In this document: positions 37,261 to 46,548 of the stretch, piece by piece
How positions within the stretch are numbered: position 1 is the first letter of the stretch
How the letters are laid out: each line of letters begins with the position of its first letter
Assembly (NCBI RefSeq): GCF_014203705.1
Contig: NZ_JACHJR010000001.1
Span: 3,720,001-3,784,000, forward strand
Direction: 5' to 3'
Length of the DNA stretch: 64,000 nt
Source: Kitasatospora gansuensis
Lineage (GTDB): Bacteria; Actinomycetota; Actinomycetes; Streptomycetales; Streptomycetaceae
Made by a program: the position numbers and the translations under genes
Notes under the pieces: generated by a model
What the model was told of the DNA's origin: nothing
Seen by the model: only the letters and a program-made list of their open reading frames with translations
Databases searched by the model: none

Positions 37261-38058
37261 TCAGCGCTGGACCGGAGCCGGGATACCGAGCAGCCGGTCG
37301 CGGTGCACCGGGAACTCGGACCGGGCCTTGGCCGCCCCCGCCGGGTCGAAGTCGACGGTCAGCACCTGCTCGCCCGAACCGGCCTCGGCCAGCACCTTGC
37401 CCCAGGGGTCGACCACGATGCTGTGCCCGGCCTGCTCGACCCCGCCGTGCGTCCCGGCGGTGTTGCAGGCCAGCACGTACGCCTGCTCCTCCACCGCCCG
37501 GGCCCGGGCCAGCAGGGTCCAGTGCTCGCGCCGCCGCTCCGGCCAGGCGGCCGGGATCAGCAGCAGTTCGGCCCCGGCGTCCAGCAGGGCCCGGAACAGC
37601 TCCGGGAAGCGCAGGTCGTAACAGGTCGCCAGACCGATGGTGCCGAGCTCGGTGGTGGTGGCCACGATCTCCTGCCCGGCGCCCATCGCGATCGCCTCGC
37701 CGCTGTCGAAGCCGAAGCGGTGGATCTTGCGGTAGGTGGTGGTCAGCTCCCCGTCCGGGGCGAACAGCAGCGAGGTGTTGTAGATCGGGCCGTCCGGATC
37801 GCGTTCGACGATCGAACCGGCGTGCAGCCAGACCCCGGCGGCCCGGGCGGCCGCCGACATCGCCTCGGCGGTCGGCCCGTCCAACGGCTCGGCGCCGTCC
37901 GACCAGGCGTCGTAGGCGAAGCCGCCGAGCGGCCACAGCTCGGGCAGCACCACCAGGTCGGCGCCCTCCTGGGCACGGACCAACGCGGCTACCCTGGCCC
38001 GCCGTTCGGCGGGCGGTTCGACGTCCGAGACGTCGATTTGGATCAATGAAGCGCGCAC
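37261..38058 (-). CDS. Nitrilase-superfamily carbon-nitrogen hydrolase
   Basis: 265 residues with the intact catalytic triad Glu40 (VVLPELWPLGG), Lys111 (TTYRKIHRFG) and Cys146 (LATCYDLRFPE), in a fold that hydrolyses amide or nitrile bonds. The length and motif spacing fit small omega-amidase/Nit2-like members. GTG 38058 begins the nitrilase core; an ATG 15 bases earlier is an alternative. The substrate is undetermined. On the same strand upstream of the GntR gene, about 157 bases away. Confidence 0.88.
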   Translation of the reverse strand: MRASLIQIDVSDVEPPAERRARVAALVRAQEGADLVVLPELWPLGGFAYDAWSDGAEPLDGPTAEAMSAAARAAGVWLHAGSIVERDPDGPIYNTSLLFAPDGELTTTYRKIHRFGFDSGEAIAMGAGQEIVATTTELGTIGLATCYDLRFPELFRALLDAGAELLLIPAAWPERRREHWTLLARARAVEEQAYVLACNTAGTHGGVEQAGHSIVVDPWGKVLAEAGSGEQVLTVDFDPAGAAKARSEFPVHRDRLLGIPAPVQR

Positions 38059-38226
38059 ACTACCACCGTCCATGAGACCAGTCCTACGATCGTCACCCGA
38101 AAGCACTGCCCGGCTGTCACCCGGCAGCGTAACGTGCGGTTAGCGCCGCCGCCCGGAAGCCGGAACACCCGGGTTCGCGCTCCAGGGCGGCACAGTACGG
38201 AAGCTGACGGAGGGCCGGAGAATCCC

Positions 38227-39048
38227 GTGACGGAGAACCAGACCGTGCAGGCTTGCATCGACGCGTGGACGCAGTCCATCGAGGCGATATCCGAGCTGCT
38301 GGCCCCGCTGCCCACCGACGCGTGGAACCGCCCCACCGAATGCCCCGGCTGGTCGGTCCGCGACGTCGTCTCGCACGTCATCGCCCTGGAGTCCGAACTC
38401 CTCGGCGACCCCCGCCCGATCCACTCGCTGCCCGGCGATCTCCGGCACATCACCGGCGAGTTCGCCCGCTACATGGAGCTCCCGGTCGACAAGCGGCGCT
38501 GCCACACCGCACCCGAGATGACCGGCGAGCTGGAGTACACCGTCATCCGCCGCTCGCGCGCACTGCGCAACGCCAAGCACGAGCCGGACGACCTGGTCCG
38601 CTGGCCCGCCGGACCGCTCTCCCGGGACGTCACGTACACCGAGCTGCTCCGGCTGCGCGCCTTCGACGTCTGGGTGCACGAGCAGGACCTCCGCCGGGCC
38701 CTCGGCGTCCCCGGCAACCTCGACTCCGCCGCCGCCCTGATCTCCCGCGACATCATGCTGGCCGGCCTCCCCAAGGTGCTCGCCAAGTCCGTCGGCGCCC
38801 CGCCCGGCACCACCCTCGCCCTGGACGTCTCCGGGCCGGTCGAGTTCCTCCGCACCGTCCGGATCGACGACGACGGCCGCGCCACCATCGACGAAACCGT
38901 CAGCCTCGCCCCCGACGTCCGCCTCACCCTCGACTGGGAGACCTACCTCCGCCTCGCCTGCGGCCGAGGCCGCCCCGGCCCGGTCACCGTCGACGGCGAC
39001 CAGGAACTCGGCGCCCGACTCCTGGCCCACTTCGCCGTCACCCCCTGA
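38227..39048 (+). CDS. Maleylpyruvate isomerase/DinB-like family protein
   Basis: 273 residues. WNRPTECPGWSVRDVVSHVIALE and AFDVWVHEQDLRRALGVPG provide the metal-binding His/Glu/Asp of the DinB-like bundle; the C-terminal part is SCP2-like. It is a second member of the family in the window and only distantly similar to the one near 19.5 kb. GTG 38227 is preceded by GGAG. It is divergent from the nitrilase gene and convergent with the MFS gene. The reaction is unknown; mycothiol use is an inference from the family. Confidence 0.75.
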   Translation: MTENQTVQACIDAWTQSIEAISELLAPLPTDAWNRPTECPGWSVRDVVSHVIALESELLGDPRPIHSLPGDLRHITGEFARYMELPVDKRRCHTAPEMTGELEYTVIRRSRALRNAKHEPDDLVRWPAGPLSRDVTYTELLRLRAFDVWVHEQDLRRALGVPGNLDSAAALISRDIMLAGLPKVLAKSVGAPPGTTLALDVSGPVEFLRTVRIDDDGRATIDETVSLAPDVRLTLDWETYLRLACGRGRPGPVTVDGDQELGARLLAHFAVTP

Positions 39049-39109
39049 CGGAGCGTCATGCACGGCGGGGTCGGGCCGTTCAGGTTCCGGACGGGGGTGG
39101 CCGGAAACC

Positions 39110-40420
39110 CTAGACCTGCCGCCGCAGCCGCAGGATCATCCCCGTCCCGACCCCCAGCGGCACGAACAGCCAGCACAGCGCCCACCGGTACGCCTCCGCC
39201 GAGTGCACCCCGTCCGCCCCCGCCAGGGTGTCGAGCAGCAGGCCGACGCCGAAAAGCGTGATGACCGTGCCGATGAAGCCGCCCATGTTGGCGATGCCGG
39301 AGGCCGTGCCCAGCCGTTCGGGCGGGTTGTGGGAGCGGGCGTAGTCGAGGCCGACCAGGGAGGCGGGGCCGTTGGTGCCCATCACCACCAGCAGGATGAG
39401 CAGGAGCCAGAGTGGCGGGTGCGCGCCCGGCCAGGACAGGACGGCGGCCCAGCTGACCGCCGTGGCGGCGATCACGGTCAGGGTGATCGGCATCCGGGCC
39501 CGGGCCGACCGGGAGAGCACCCGTCCGAGCAGCAGCGCGAAGACCATGTTGCCGCCGACCAGGACGGTGAGCAGCCCGCCCGCCTCGCCCCGGGTCATGC
39601 CCTGACCCTCCACCAGATACGGCATCCCCCAGAGCAGCCCGAAGGCCGCGCCGGGGAACGCGGTGGTGAAGTGCACCCACATGCCGAGCCGGGTGCCGGG
39701 CTCGCGCCAGGCGTCACGGATCTGCGAACGCACTGCGGGCCGCCGCCCGGCCGCCGGGACCACCGCCACGCCCGCCGGGGCCTCCCGGAGCAGCAGGGCG
39801 ACCAGAGCGAAGACGCCGATGCCCAGCAGGGCGACGAAGGCGAAGCTGGCGGTCCAGCCCTGGCGGTGCAGGGCCTGGGCGAGCACCACGGTGGTGATCA
39901 GGTTGCCGCCCATCCCGGCCAGGCCGGTGAGCTGGGCGATCAGCGGGTTCTTGGCGGCGGGGAACCAGCGCGCGGAGATCCGCAGCACGCTGATGAAGGT
40001 CATCGCGTCGCCGCAGCCGAGCACGGCCCGGGAGACCAGCGCCGGTCCGAACGAGGTGGAGAACGCGAAGGCGAGCTGACCGAGGCTCAGCAGCAGGATC
40101 CCGGTGAGCAGCACCCGGCGCGGCCCGAACCGGTCGACCAGCAGGCCGACGGGTATCTGCATCGCCGCGTACACCAGCACCTGGAGCACCGCGAAGGTGG
40201 AGAGCGCGGAGGCCCCGATCCCGAACCGTTCGACGGCGTCGATCCCGGCCACGCCGAGGCTGGTGCGGTGGATCACCGCCAGGACGTAGACGCTGACCCC
40301 GATCCACCAGGCGAACCAGGCGGCCCGGCCGCCCGGCGGGGTGACCGGCAGGGGTGCCCGCTGACCGGGGACGACGGCACGAGCGGCGGCGGGGCTGGCG
40401 GTCTCGGGGTCCACGGTCAC
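39110..40420 (-). CDS. MFS transporter
   Basis: 436 residues with about twelve membrane segments, motif A VDRFGPRR in the 2-3 loop, and a central hydrophilic loop near 210-245. It resembles the anion:cation/nitrate-like MFS branch (VLGCGDAMTFISVLRISARWFP is typical of that group). A GTG at 40420 is preceded on this strand by TAGTCT and seven bases, so the transcript is probably leaderless, and the short upstream extension is not used. Substrate unknown. Confidence 0.85.
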   Translation of the reverse strand: MTVDPETASPAAARAVVPGQRAPLPVTPPGGRAAWFAWWIGVSVYVLAVIHRTSLGVAGIDAVERFGIGASALSTFAVLQVLVYAAMQIPVGLLVDRFGPRRVLLTGILLLSLGQLAFAFSTSFGPALVSRAVLGCGDAMTFISVLRISARWFPAAKNPLIAQLTGLAGMGGNLITTVVLAQALHRQGWTASFAFVALLGIGVFALVALLLREAPAGVAVVPAAGRRPAVRSQIRDAWREPGTRLGMWVHFTTAFPGAAFGLLWGMPYLVEGQGMTRGEAGGLLTVLVGGNMVFALLLGRVLSRSARARMPITLTVIAATAVSWAAVLSWPGAHPPLWLLLILLVVMGTNGPASLVGLDYARSHNPPERLGTASGIANMGGFIGTVITLFGVGLLLDTLAGADGVHSAEAYRWALCWLFVPLGVGTGMILRLRRQV

Positions 40421-40433
40421 GTCGACCAGACTA
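40421..40433 (-). promoter_or_regulatory. Leaderless-type -10 element
   Basis: Minus-strand TAGTCT (40433-40428), seven bases, GTG 40420. Confidence 0.5.
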
Positions 40434-40492
40434 TGCAGCGCGTCAACCACGAAAGCCCCGGCCGAGCAACGATCCGAGCACGAACGGCTGCC

Positions 40493-41731
40493 TCAGTCCC
40501 GGAGCCGCCAGCTCACCGTGCGGGTCATCCGCTGCTCCCGGAACGCCTCGTCGCGGACCCAGTCGGTCTCGTCCCGGACGGTCGCGGTGACCGTGACGGT
40601 CCGGCCGGCCGGGACGGTCAGCCCGAGGGTGTCCAGCCAGCTCCGGTCCTCGGCCGGGCTCTCCACCACCCGGCCGTCCACCTTCCACTCCACCGCGAGC
40701 TGGCGCGCCCCGGTCAGCCGCAGCGGCCGTACGCCCAGCCGGGGCCGGCCGGTCACCTCGCCGGCCGCCGGGACGGGCGGATCGGTCGGGCCCACCCGCT
40801 GGTAGATCTGCTTGATGATGGCCTCCCGGGAGGGCAGGTTGTAGCTGCCACCGAGGGTGCGCATCACCGAGTCGGCGGTCGGCCGGTAGACGCCGTTGGC
40901 GCTGCGGTACGCGCCGATCACACCGCCGCCGTCCGGCGACTGGGTGCCCAGCCAGCGCCACCACTTCTGCTGCCCCCGGCGCATCTCCTCGACGTCCAGG
41001 GTGGACAGGTTGGGGTAGTCGGCGTCGGCCGGTGCGCTGTCGTACTCGTCGCCCAGCTCGCCGACGGTGTGCCCTATCTCGTGCTGGATGATCCGCCCGG
41101 CGTCCGGGTTGCCGCCCGCCAGGGTGGTCACCCCGGTACCGCCCGCGCCGCCGTACTCCTTGGAGTTGGCCAGCGCGATCAGGTACTGCGGCCCCTCGCC
41201 CTCCCCGGCGTACCTGGCGGTGGCGCTCTCGTCGGCACAGAGCAGCCGGGCGGTGCCCTCGCACCAGAAGTGCATGCCGAGCGGCGAGTCGGGCCGGCGG
41301 CCGGACTGGTCGCCCTCGACGATGCCGGACGACGGGGAGACCACGTCGACCCGCCTTATGTTGAAGAAGCCCTGGTAGCTGCGGAACGGTTCGATCTCCA
41401 TCAGCGACTGCCAGGTCAGATCGGCCTGCTGCCGGAACAGCTCCTGCTGCTCGGCGGTGTAGCCGTCGCCGAGCAGCACCAGGGTGATCCGGTCGGCGGG
41501 CGCCCCGGTCCGGCGTATGTCGACGGTCGGGGCGGCCCCGGCGGTCCGCAGCTCGGCCTGCCGGACGACATGCGGCGGCACGGCCAGTTCGGTGACCGGG
41601 GACCGGGCGCCGATCACGTCGTACGGCGGCGGGGCGGCCAGCTCCAGCGCGGCGGGGAGCACGGCGGCCGCCAGCAGCACGGACGCGGCCAGACCGCGGA
41701 GCAGACGACGGCCAGGATTGCCAGAAGGCAT
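40493..41731 (-). CDS. Secreted M64 (IgA peptidase-type) metallopeptidase
   Basis: 412 residues. A typical Sec signal peptide (MPSGNPGRRLLRGLAASVLL, cleavage near 30) leads to a peptidase domain starting ITLVLLGDGYTAEQQELF. The zinc motif is QHEIGHTVGELGDEY, of the HExxHxxGxxxD metzincin form, as in clan MA family M64. The final ~100 residues form a beta-rich C-terminal domain. M64 members include IgA proteases, but in soil bacteria the substrates are unknown. The enzyme is probably exported to the medium. Monocistronic. Confidence 0.85.
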   Translation of the reverse strand: MPSGNPGRRLLRGLAASVLLAAAVLPAALELAAPPPYDVIGARSPVTELAVPPHVVRQAELRTAGAAPTVDIRRTGAPADRITLVLLGDGYTAEQQELFRQQADLTWQSLMEIEPFRSYQGFFNIRRVDVVSPSSGIVEGDQSGRRPDSPLGMHFWCEGTARLLCADESATARYAGEGEGPQYLIALANSKEYGGAGGTGVTTLAGGNPDAGRIIQHEIGHTVGELGDEYDSAPADADYPNLSTLDVEEMRRGQQKWWRWLGTQSPDGGGVIGAYRSANGVYRPTADSVMRTLGGSYNLPSREAIIKQIYQRVGPTDPPVPAAGEVTGRPRLGVRPLRLTGARQLAVEWKVDGRVVESPAEDRSWLDTLGLTVPAGRTVTVTATVRDETDWVRDEAFREQRMTRTVSWRLRD

Positions 41732-41888
41732 ACGGGTTCGTCCTCGCTGCTCCGGTCACCCGGCGGGGGCTCGGGTGGGGGGTCGCGAAGACGTACCCGT
41801 CCCGTACGCCCCCGCAGTCCCCCGGCGCGCCAAGTTCCCCGGACCGGTGCAAGCGGTCGGCCGACCGGCCCAGCCCCGGTTGCGCGGG

Positions 41889-43118
41889 TCAGCTCTTGCG
41901 AGCGCGCCCGGTCTGCAGCACCAGGTGCGTCGCGACGCCGAACAGCAGGCCCCAGAAGGCCGAGCCGATCCCGTACAGGGACATCCCCGAGGCGGTGGCC
42001 AGGAAGGTCACCACCGCGCCGTCCCGGCCGTACTCGTCGGCCGTCGCCCCGGCCAGGCTGCCCTGGAAGGAGGCCAGCAGGGCGGTGCCCGCGACCACCG
42101 CGATCAGTGCGGCGGGCAGGCCGGTGAAGAGGCTGACCAGCACCCCGGCGAAGCTGCCGATCAGGATGTACAGCACGCCGGTGGACATCCCCGCGATGTA
42201 GCGGCGGCGCGGGTCGGGGTGGCTCTCCGGGCTGGTGCAGATCGCGGCGGTGATCGCGGCCAGGTTGACCCCGGGCGAGCCGAACGGGGCCAGCAGGACG
42301 GAGAGCCCGCCGGTCGCGCCGATCAGCAGCCGGTCGTCCGGCTCGTAGCCGGAGGCCCGCATGATGCCGAGGCCGGGGGCGTTCTGCGAGGCCAGTGCGA
42401 CGATGGTGAGCGGCAGCGCGAGCCCGACCATCGCGGCCCAGCTGAACTGCGGCACCGTCAGCTCGGGCCGGACCGGACCGCCGTGGCCGAACTGCAGCGG
42501 CAGCCCGACGGTGACGGCGGCCAGCAGCCCGCCCGCCAGCAGGGCCACCGGCACGGCGTACCGGGGCACGACCCTGCGGGCGGCCAGGAAGGCCGCGAAG
42601 CTGCCCAGCACCAGCACCGGCGCGGCCTTCAGCGAGGTGAAGATCCCCGCGCCGAACGAGAACAGGATGCCCGCCAGCATCGCGTTCACGATCCCGACCG
42701 GAATCGCCCGGATCAGCCGCCCGAACAGGCCGGTCACCCCGAACAGCGCCACCGCCACGCTGCTCACCAGGAACGCCCCGACCGCCTCCCGGTACGGGTA
42801 CTCCCCCAGGCTGGTCACCAGCAGTGCCGCACCCGGCGTGGACCAGGCCGCGATCACCGGGGTCCTGGTCCACCAGGACAGCAGCAGACAGCTCAGCCCG
42901 CTGCCGATCGACACCGCCCAGATCCACGAGGCGGTCTGCCCCGCGTCCAGCTGCCCCGCCTTGGCCGCCGCCAGCACCACCACCAGCGGCCCCGAGAACG
43001 ACACCGCCACGCACACCAGACCGGCCAGCAGGGCCGGCCCCGACACGTCCCTGCGCAGCGACGGCCGAGGCTCGGTGGTGCCCTGCGGTGCCGCTGTCAT
43101 CCCCCGTAGTTCTGTCAC
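41889..43118 (-). CDS. benE: BenE-family benzoate/H+ symporter-like permease
   Basis: 409 residues with about twelve membrane segments and the BenE signature FGSPGVNLAAITAAICTSPESHPDPRRRY. BenE-type permeases belong to the NCS2-like fold and import benzoate with protons, but no benzoate-degrading genes are visible nearby, so the natural substrate may differ. The GTG at 43118 follows a GATACT box by six bases; ATG 43100 is the alternative start. Monocistronic, divergent from the LAETG-protein gene. Confidence 0.85.
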   Translation of the reverse strand: MTELRGMTAAPQGTTEPRPSLRRDVSGPALLAGLVCVAVSFSGPLVVVLAAAKAGQLDAGQTASWIWAVSIGSGLSCLLLSWWTRTPVIAAWSTPGAALLVTSLGEYPYREAVGAFLVSSVAVALFGVTGLFGRLIRAIPVGIVNAMLAGILFSFGAGIFTSLKAAPVLVLGSFAAFLAARRVVPRYAVPVALLAGGLLAAVTVGLPLQFGHGGPVRPELTVPQFSWAAMVGLALPLTIVALASQNAPGLGIMRASGYEPDDRLLIGATGGLSVLLAPFGSPGVNLAAITAAICTSPESHPDPRRRYIAGMSTGVLYILIGSFAGVLVSLFTGLPAALIAVVAGTALLASFQGSLAGATADEYGRDGAVVTFLATASGMSLYGIGSAFWGLLFGVATHLVLQTGRARKS

Positions 43119-43303
43119 CCGGGCAGTATCCCGGAGGGGCCCGAACGGCGCTCGAAAAAAGTTCTGCGCCCACCTGCAACCATCGGCGGGGATGCGCGTC
43201 TTAACGGTTGAAGGCACGGAGAGCGGGGCCCGGCGGGAGCCGGCCCAGGCGGCACCCCTTCACCAACTCGTCGTCAGTTTCAGTTCTTTGGGGGAACCAC
43301 GTC

Positions 43304-44128
43304 ATGCGCGCGCCCGTTATCAACCGTTTCGCGAAGATCATCCCGCTCGCCGCCGTCGCCGCCCTCACCGCCGGGCTCACCGTCATCCCCGCCTCCACCG
43401 CCTGGGCCTGCGGCGACGAGCCGGCCCCGGCCGAACTGAACCGCTTCTTCGATGCCACCAACTCCCTCGTGGCCCCGGTGCCCACCGCCATCACGCCCGG
43501 CGGCCCGAAGGTCGAGCTGGGCATGCAGCTGGTCAACTCCACGGGTGCGCCGTTCAAGCGGATCGCCCCGAAGCTGACCTTCGACAGCACCTACGCCGAG
43601 GCGGGCGCCGCACTGCGAATCGAGGACGTGACCGTCGAGCTGATGCGCGGTGGCGAGTGGAAGCCGGTCAAGCTCCGGAGCAGCTGCGACCCCCTGCTGT
43701 GGGCGGAGACCGACGCCCTCGTCAACGACGCGCTGCCGGAGGGCGGTTCGCAGCGCTACCTGTTCCGGGTCGGCCTCTCCGCCAAGGTCTCCGAGAAGCA
43801 GCGCTCGTTCACGGTCGGCGGCGGCCTCGACGCCAAGGGGCACTCGGTCAGCACCGTCCTGAACGTCACCCGGCCGACCCCCGCGCCGAAGCCCGGCACC
43901 CCGAAGGCCACCCCCTCCGCCCCGGCCGCCGTGCCCGCCGTCGCCAAGGACGCGCCCACCGCCACGCCGACCCCGAGCGCCACGCCCGTCACCTCCACCG
44001 CCACCGAGCTGGCCGAGACCGGCAGCAGCACCCCGAACACCTTCCTGCTGGCCTCCGCCGCCGCCCTGGTCGCGCTCGGCGCCGGCGTGCTGCTGGTGGT
44101 CCGGCGCGGCCGTCGCGCCCGGGGCTGA
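43304..44128 (+). CDS. LAETG-type sortase-anchored surface protein
   Basis: 274 residues: signal peptide (about 1-33, ending ASTAWA-CG), a globular Ig-like domain (about 35-185), then a Pro/Thr/Ala-rich stalk (about 190-235). At the C-terminus come LAETG, a hydrophobic segment and a positive tail RRGRRARG, the classic cell-wall sorting signal. LAxTG is recognised by class E sortases of Streptomyces, which also anchor chaplins. ATG 43304 follows GGGGGA. No sortase gene is in the window. Surface adhesion or aerial-growth roles are guesses. Confidence 0.85.
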   Translation: MRAPVINRFAKIIPLAAVAALTAGLTVIPASTAWACGDEPAPAELNRFFDATNSLVAPVPTAITPGGPKVELGMQLVNSTGAPFKRIAPKLTFDSTYAEAGAALRIEDVTVELMRGGEWKPVKLRSSCDPLLWAETDALVNDALPEGGSQRYLFRVGLSAKVSEKQRSFTVGGGLDAKGHSVSTVLNVTRPTPAPKPGTPKATPSAPAAVPAVAKDAPTATPTPSATPVTSTATELAETGSSTPNTFLLASAAALVALGAGVLLVVRRGRRARG

Positions 44129-44134
44129 AACGCC

Positions 44135-44170
44135 GGACGGGCCCCACTCCCGAGGGAGTGGGGCCCGTCC
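44135..44170. terminator. Bidirectional terminator between LAETG protein and E2 gene
   Basis: Perfect 16-bp stem GGACGGGCCCCACTCC (44135-44150) and complement (44155-44170), CGAG loop. Confidence 0.88.
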
Positions 44171-44186
44171 GCGTGCTGACGCGGGG

Positions 44187-45560
44187 TCAGCCCCAGGTGA
44201 TCAGGCGCTTCGGGCGCTCCAGGACGGCGGCCGTGTCGGCCAGCACCTTGGAGCCCAGCTCGCCGTCGACCAGGCGGTGGTCGAAGGAGAGCGCCAGCGT
44301 GGTGACCAGACGGGGCACCACCTTGCCCTTGTGGACCCACGGCAGCTCCCGGACCGCGCCGAAGGCCAGGATGGCGGCCTCGCCGGGGTTGAGGATCGGG
44401 GTGCCGGTGTCGACGCCGAAGACGCCGACGTTGGTGATCGTGACGGTGCCGCCGGACAGGTCGGCCGGCGAGGTCTTGCCCTGGCGCGCGACGTCGGTCA
44501 ACTCACCGAGGGCGGTCGCCAGTTGCGGCAGGGTCTTGGACCCGGCGTCCTTGATGTTGGGCACCAGCAGGCCACGCGGGGTGGCCGCCGCGATCCCCAG
44601 GTTGACCTGGCCCTTGAGCACGATCTCCTGGTTCGCCTCGTCCCAGGCGGCGTTGATCTCGGGGTGCCGCTTGATGGCGGTGAGCAGGGCCCGGGCGACC
44701 AGCAGCAGCGGGCTGACCCGGACGCCCTCGCCCAGTTCGCCGCTGGCCTTGAGCTCGCGCACCAGCTTCATGGTCCGGGTCACGTCGACCTGGATGAACT
44801 CGGTGACGTGCGGCGCGGTGAACGCCGACGCGACCATCGCCTGCGCGGTGGCCTTCCGGACACCCTTGACCGGCACCCGGACGTCGCCCGTACCGACCGG
44901 CAGCGGAGCGGCCACCGGAACGACGGCCTCGACCACCGGCGCGGGCGCGGGTGCGGGTGCGACGGCGGCGTGCACGTCGTCCCGGGTGATCACACCGTCG
45001 GGGCCGGTCGGGGTGACCGTCCGCAGGTCGACGCCGAGGTCCTTGGCCAGCTTGCGCACCGGCGGCTTGGCCAACGGCCGCTCCCCGGCGACGGGTTCGG
45101 CCTGTGCGGGCACCACCACGACCGGGGCCACGACCGGCGCGGCCACCGCGGCGACCGGCGCCTTCCGGGCCCGCCGCTGGGCACCGCCCGTACGCGGCCC
45201 GTACCCGACCAGCACCTCGCGGCGCTCGGGCTCGGCCGCGGCCGGCGCCTCGACGGCCGCGGCGGCCGCGACCGGAGCGGCGGGCGCGGGCTCGGCGGCC
45301 CCGTCCCCCACCGCGACCGAGATGATCGCGGTGCCGACGTCCACCGTCGAACCGGCCGGGAAGAACAGCGTCTCGACGACCCCGTTGAACGGGATCGGCA
45401 GCTCGACCGCCGCCTTGGCGGTCTCCACCTCACAGACCACCTGACCGTCCGTCACCACGTCGCCGGGCTTGACGTACCAGGTCAGGATCTCGGCCTCGGT
45501 CAGACCCTCGCCGACGTCCGGCATCTTGAACTCGCGGAGCGAGCGCACCTCAGTGGTCAT
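44187..45560 (-). CDS. 2-oxo acid dehydrogenase E2 (branched-chain type)
   Basis: 457 residues: a single lipoyl domain (about 10-85) with ETAKAAVE carrying the lipoyl Lys, an Ala/Pro-rich linker, a peripheral-subunit-binding domain (about 175-210, VRKLAKDLGVDL), a second linker, and the catalytic acyltransferase with FDHRLVDG near the C-terminus. E1 is split into alpha and beta subunits, which points to branched-chain 2-oxo acids (supplying starter units for branched fatty acids) rather than the E1-fused pyruvate type. Last gene of the operon, 13 bases after E1beta. GAGGAGC precedes the ATG. Confidence 0.9.
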   Translation of the reverse strand: MTTEVRSLREFKMPDVGEGLTEAEILTWYVKPGDVVTDGQVVCEVETAKAAVELPIPFNGVVETLFFPAGSTVDVGTAIISVAVGDGAAEPAPAAPVAAAAAVEAPAAAEPERREVLVGYGPRTGGAQRRARKAPVAAVAAPVVAPVVVVPAQAEPVAGERPLAKPPVRKLAKDLGVDLRTVTPTGPDGVITRDDVHAAVAPAPAPAPVVEAVVPVAAPLPVGTGDVRVPVKGVRKATAQAMVASAFTAPHVTEFIQVDVTRTMKLVRELKASGELGEGVRVSPLLLVARALLTAIKRHPEINAAWDEANQEIVLKGQVNLGIAAATPRGLLVPNIKDAGSKTLPQLATALGELTDVARQGKTSPADLSGGTVTITNVGVFGVDTGTPILNPGEAAILAFGAVRELPWVHKGKVVPRLVTTLALSFDHRLVDGELGSKVLADTAAVLERPKRLITWG

Positions 45561-45573
45561 TTCGCTCCTCTTC

Positions 45574-46548
45574 TCAGAACGCCATCGTGCGGTCGACGGC
45601 GTCGAGCACACGGTCCAGGTCGGGCAGGTAGGACTCCTCCACCCGGGACGGCGGGTACGGGGCGTGGTAGCCGCCGACCCGGAGCACCGGGGCCTCAAGG
45701 TGGTAGAAGCAGCGCTCGGTGATCCGGGCGGCGAGCTCGGCGCCCAGGCCCATGAAGACCGGCGCCTCGTGCACCACGATCGCCCGGCCGGTGCGCTTCA
45801 CCGACTCCTCGACGGTGGCGAAGTCGATCGGCGAGATCGACCGCAGGTCGACCACCTCGAGCCGGCGGCCGTCCTCCTCGGCCGCCGCGGCGGCCTCCTG
45901 ACAGACCTTCACCATCGGCCCGTACGCGATCAGCGTGACGTCGGCGCCGGGGCGGACCACCCGCGCGGAGTGCAGCCCGAGGTCGGCCGAGTCGCCGACC
46001 TCGCCCTTGTCCCAGTAGCGGCGCTTCGGCTCCAGGAAGATCACCGGGTCGTCGGAGGCGATCGCCTGCCGGAGCATCCAGTGCGCGTCGTGCGCGTTGG
46101 AGGGGGTGACCACCCGCAGGCCGGCCGTGTGCGCGAAGTACGCCTCGTGCGACTCGCTGTGGTGCTCGACCGCGCCGATGCCGCCCGCGAACGGGATCCG
46201 GATGGTGACCGGCATCTTCACGTGACCGAGCGCCCGGGCGTGCATCTTGGCCAGCTGGGAGACGATCTGGTCGAAGGCCGGGTAGACGAAGCCGTCGAAC
46301 TGGATCTCCACCACCGGGCGGTAGCCGCGCAGCGCGAGACCGATCGCGGTGCCGACGATGCCGGACTCGGCGAGCGGGGTGTCGATCACCCGGTCCTCGC
46401 CGAAGTCCTTCTGCAGGCCGTCGGTGATCCGGAAGACCCCGCCGAGCTTCCCGATGTCCTCGCCCATCAGCAGGGTCTTCGGGTCACTCTCCAGCGACTT
46501 GCGCAGCGCCTCGTTGAGCGCCTTGGCGATGCTGAGCTGACCGGCCAT
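45574..46548 (-). CDS. 2-oxo acid dehydrogenase E1 beta subunit
   Basis: 324 residues, full length, transketolase pyrimidine-binding domain then transketolase C-terminal domain. LLMGEDIGKLGG, ADVTLIAYGPMV and VVDLRSISPIDFATV are conserved. It forms the alpha2-beta2 thiamine-diphosphate enzyme with the upstream gene and decarboxylates 2-oxo acids. Its ATG overlaps the alpha-subunit stop by one base. Confidence 0.92.
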   Translation of the reverse strand: MAGQLSIAKALNEALRKSLESDPKTLLMGEDIGKLGGVFRITDGLQKDFGEDRVIDTPLAESGIVGTAIGLALRGYRPVVEIQFDGFVYPAFDQIVSQLAKMHARALGHVKMPVTIRIPFAGGIGAVEHHSESHEAYFAHTAGLRVVTPSNAHDAHWMLRQAIASDDPVIFLEPKRRYWDKGEVGDSADLGLHSARVVRPGADVTLIAYGPMVKVCQEAAAAAEEDGRRLEVVDLRSISPIDFATVEESVKRTGRAIVVHEAPVFMGLGAELAARITERCFYHLEAPVLRVGGYHAPYPPSRVEESYLPDLDRVLDAVDRTMAF

